Below, in pieces: positions 4,740 to 5,369 of a DNA stretch of 5,369 nt. Below the pieces are notes generated by a model. That model was not told the DNA's origin, did not search any database, and was given only the letters and a program-made list of their open reading frames with translations. Made by a program: the position numbers and the translations under genes. Position 1 is the stretch's first letter, and every line of letters starts with the position of its first letter. The DNA is taken from NCBI GenBank assembly GCA_029859185.1, contig JAOUDR010000240.1, forward strand, positions 1-5,369, in the 5' to 3' direction. Source of the DNA: Gemmatimonadota bacterium. GTDB lineage: Bacteria > Gemmatimonadota > Gemmatimonadetes > Gemmatimonadales > GWC2-71-9.

Positions 4740-5312
4740 GTGTCCTTGACGGACCCTCAGCATCTCAGCCCTGAACTCATTGCCGCTTACCTGGCTCGCG
4801 AGGCCTCGGCGGAGGAACATCGAGCGGCGCAGCAACATCTCGTCGCGTGTGCAGATTGCCGCCGGGATGTAGCCGAAGCGGCGGCACTCACCGCGGATCC
4901 GAGGCCACGCCGCTGGATCGCTATCACGATTCCTGCGGCCGCCGCTGCGGTGGCCCTGTTCGTTCTCCTCCCGGGGCAAGGAACGCGCCCCGACGGAATG
5001 GCCACCCGCGGACCAGGCACGGAAGGTGTACGACAATTCAGCGCCGTGATGCCGGCCGAGAAGACTCCGGTAACTACGGACAGCCTGATCTTCCTGTGGC
5101 GGAGCGAGGGTCACAACGCGCACTACGTTCTGACCGTCACTGACGAGAATGGGGACGTGGTGTGGACCGCGGAGACGTCCGACACGAGCCTCGTGCTGCC
5201 GCGTGGCGTCGACCTCAAGTCCGGCAATCGGTACTATTGGTACCTCGATGCACTCCTCGACGATGCCCGATCGTCAACCACGGGAGTCCGGGAATTCACC
5301 ATCCGACCATGA
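4740..5312 (+). CDS. Membrane-anchored zinc-finger anti-sigma factor
   Basis: A 190-residue predicted regulator that should hold the upstream sigma factor inactive at the membrane. Residues about 8-48 form a zf-HC2/ZAS-type domain: LSPELIAAYLAREASAEE, then HLVACADC with His33, Cys37 and Cys40 in the HxxxCxxC zinc motif. One strong membrane helix follows (about 59-78, WIAITIPAAAAAVALFVLLP). Residues about 104-190 are outside the membrane and look like an Ig/FN3-type beta-sandwich: SLIFLWRS, YVLTVTDENGDVVWTAET, TSLVLPRGVDLKSGNRYYWYLDA, then REFTIRP. The outer domain may sense or bind something. The start is GTG 4740; TTG 4746 is an alternative, spaced eight bases from GAGG 4734-4737. The stop overlaps the next start (ATGA), which implies translational coupling. 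Confidence 0.85.
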   Translation: MSLTDPQHLSPELIAAYLAREASAEEHRAAQQHLVACADCRRDVAEAAALTADPRPRRWIAITIPAAAAAVALFVLLPGQGTRPDGMATRGPGTEGVRQFSAVMPAEKTPVTTDSLIFLWRSEGHNAHYVLTVTDENGDVVWTAETSDTSLVLPRGVDLKSGNRYYWYLDALLDDARSSTTGVREFTIRP

Positions 5313-5369
5313 CCCTGCACCCCCGCTTGGCATGGCTCTTGGCTTGCTCGTGCATCCTGGCCTGTTCCG
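5309..5369 (+). CDS. Start of third operon gene, probable lipoprotein or exported protein (partial)
   Basis: ATG 5309 overlaps the anti-sigma TGA (5310-5312) by four bases. The 20 visible residues, MTLHPRLAWLLACSCILACS, form a signal sequence: Arg6, a hydrophobic core and two possible lipobox cysteines (LLA-C and ILA-C). The gene continues past the right edge. In Gemmatimonadota-like and myxobacterial-type genomes the gene after such a sigma/anti-sigma pair is often a TPR, CHAT or other exported partner, but nothing in these 20 residues shows which. Confidence 0.6.
   Translation, partial: MTLHPRLAWLLACSCILACS

Noticed and set aside
1..5369. CRISPR array, tRNA, rRNA or insertion sequence
   Set aside because: No regularly spaced repeats, no tRNA cloverleaf or CCA-ended arm, no rRNA-like stretch and no transposase were seen on either strand.

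Overview
This GC-rich bacterial window has two parts. Positions 1 to about 2996 are the distal end of an integron gene-cassette array, or of a cassette cluster whose integrase lies outside the window. Positions 2997-5369 look like stable chromosome: a lipoprotein gene, a strong hairpin, and an ECF sigma / anti-sigma operon running off the right edge. All genes are on the + strand. The ECF sigma plus zinc-finger anti-sigma operon, the lipoproteins and the base composition would fit a soil or aquatic Gram-negative such as Gemmatimonadota or a related phylum. That placement is inference; the window has no rRNA or marker gene.

The cassette part rests on four attC-like recombination sites: attC1 (346-405), attC2 (1520-1627), attC3 (2126-2203) and attC4 (2863-2996). 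Each has an R'' box GCCTAAC on the left, an R' box GTTAGGC (GTCAGGC in attC2) on the right, and imperfect inverted arms with unpaired bases between them. Each site follows a short ORF in the same orientation, as integron cassettes do. The cassette genes are a 58-residue two-helix membrane protein (175-351, stop codon inside attC1), a probable secreted alpha/beta hydrolase (449-1495), a SnoaL-like/NTF2-fold protein (1662-2099) and a DUF1772 four-helix membrane protein (2319-2813). Each has its own Shine-Dalgarno sequence. No integrase or attI is visible; by the usual polarity they would lie to the left of position 1.

The most interesting structure is at the cassette ends. The first bases of each complete cassette are complementary to the bases just outside the R'' box of that cassette's own attC, well beyond the 7-bp core. 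The match is 12 bp for the hydrolase cassette, 14 bp for the DUF1772 cassette, and 10 bp with one mismatch for the SnoaL cassette. In the linear array this pairing is split over hundreds of bases; in an excised circle it would lengthen the attC stem. It independently confirms the cassette boundaries.

The right part holds a 198-residue lipoprotein of unknown function (3218-3814), a 12-bp perfect hairpin that probably ends its transcript (3846-3873), an ECF-type sigma factor (3986-4669), a membrane-spanning anti-sigma factor with an HxxxCxxC zinc motif and a C-terminal beta-sandwich-like domain (4740-5312), and the first 20 codons of a third operon gene with a lipoprotein-type signal (5309 onward), which overlaps the anti-sigma stop by 4 bp.
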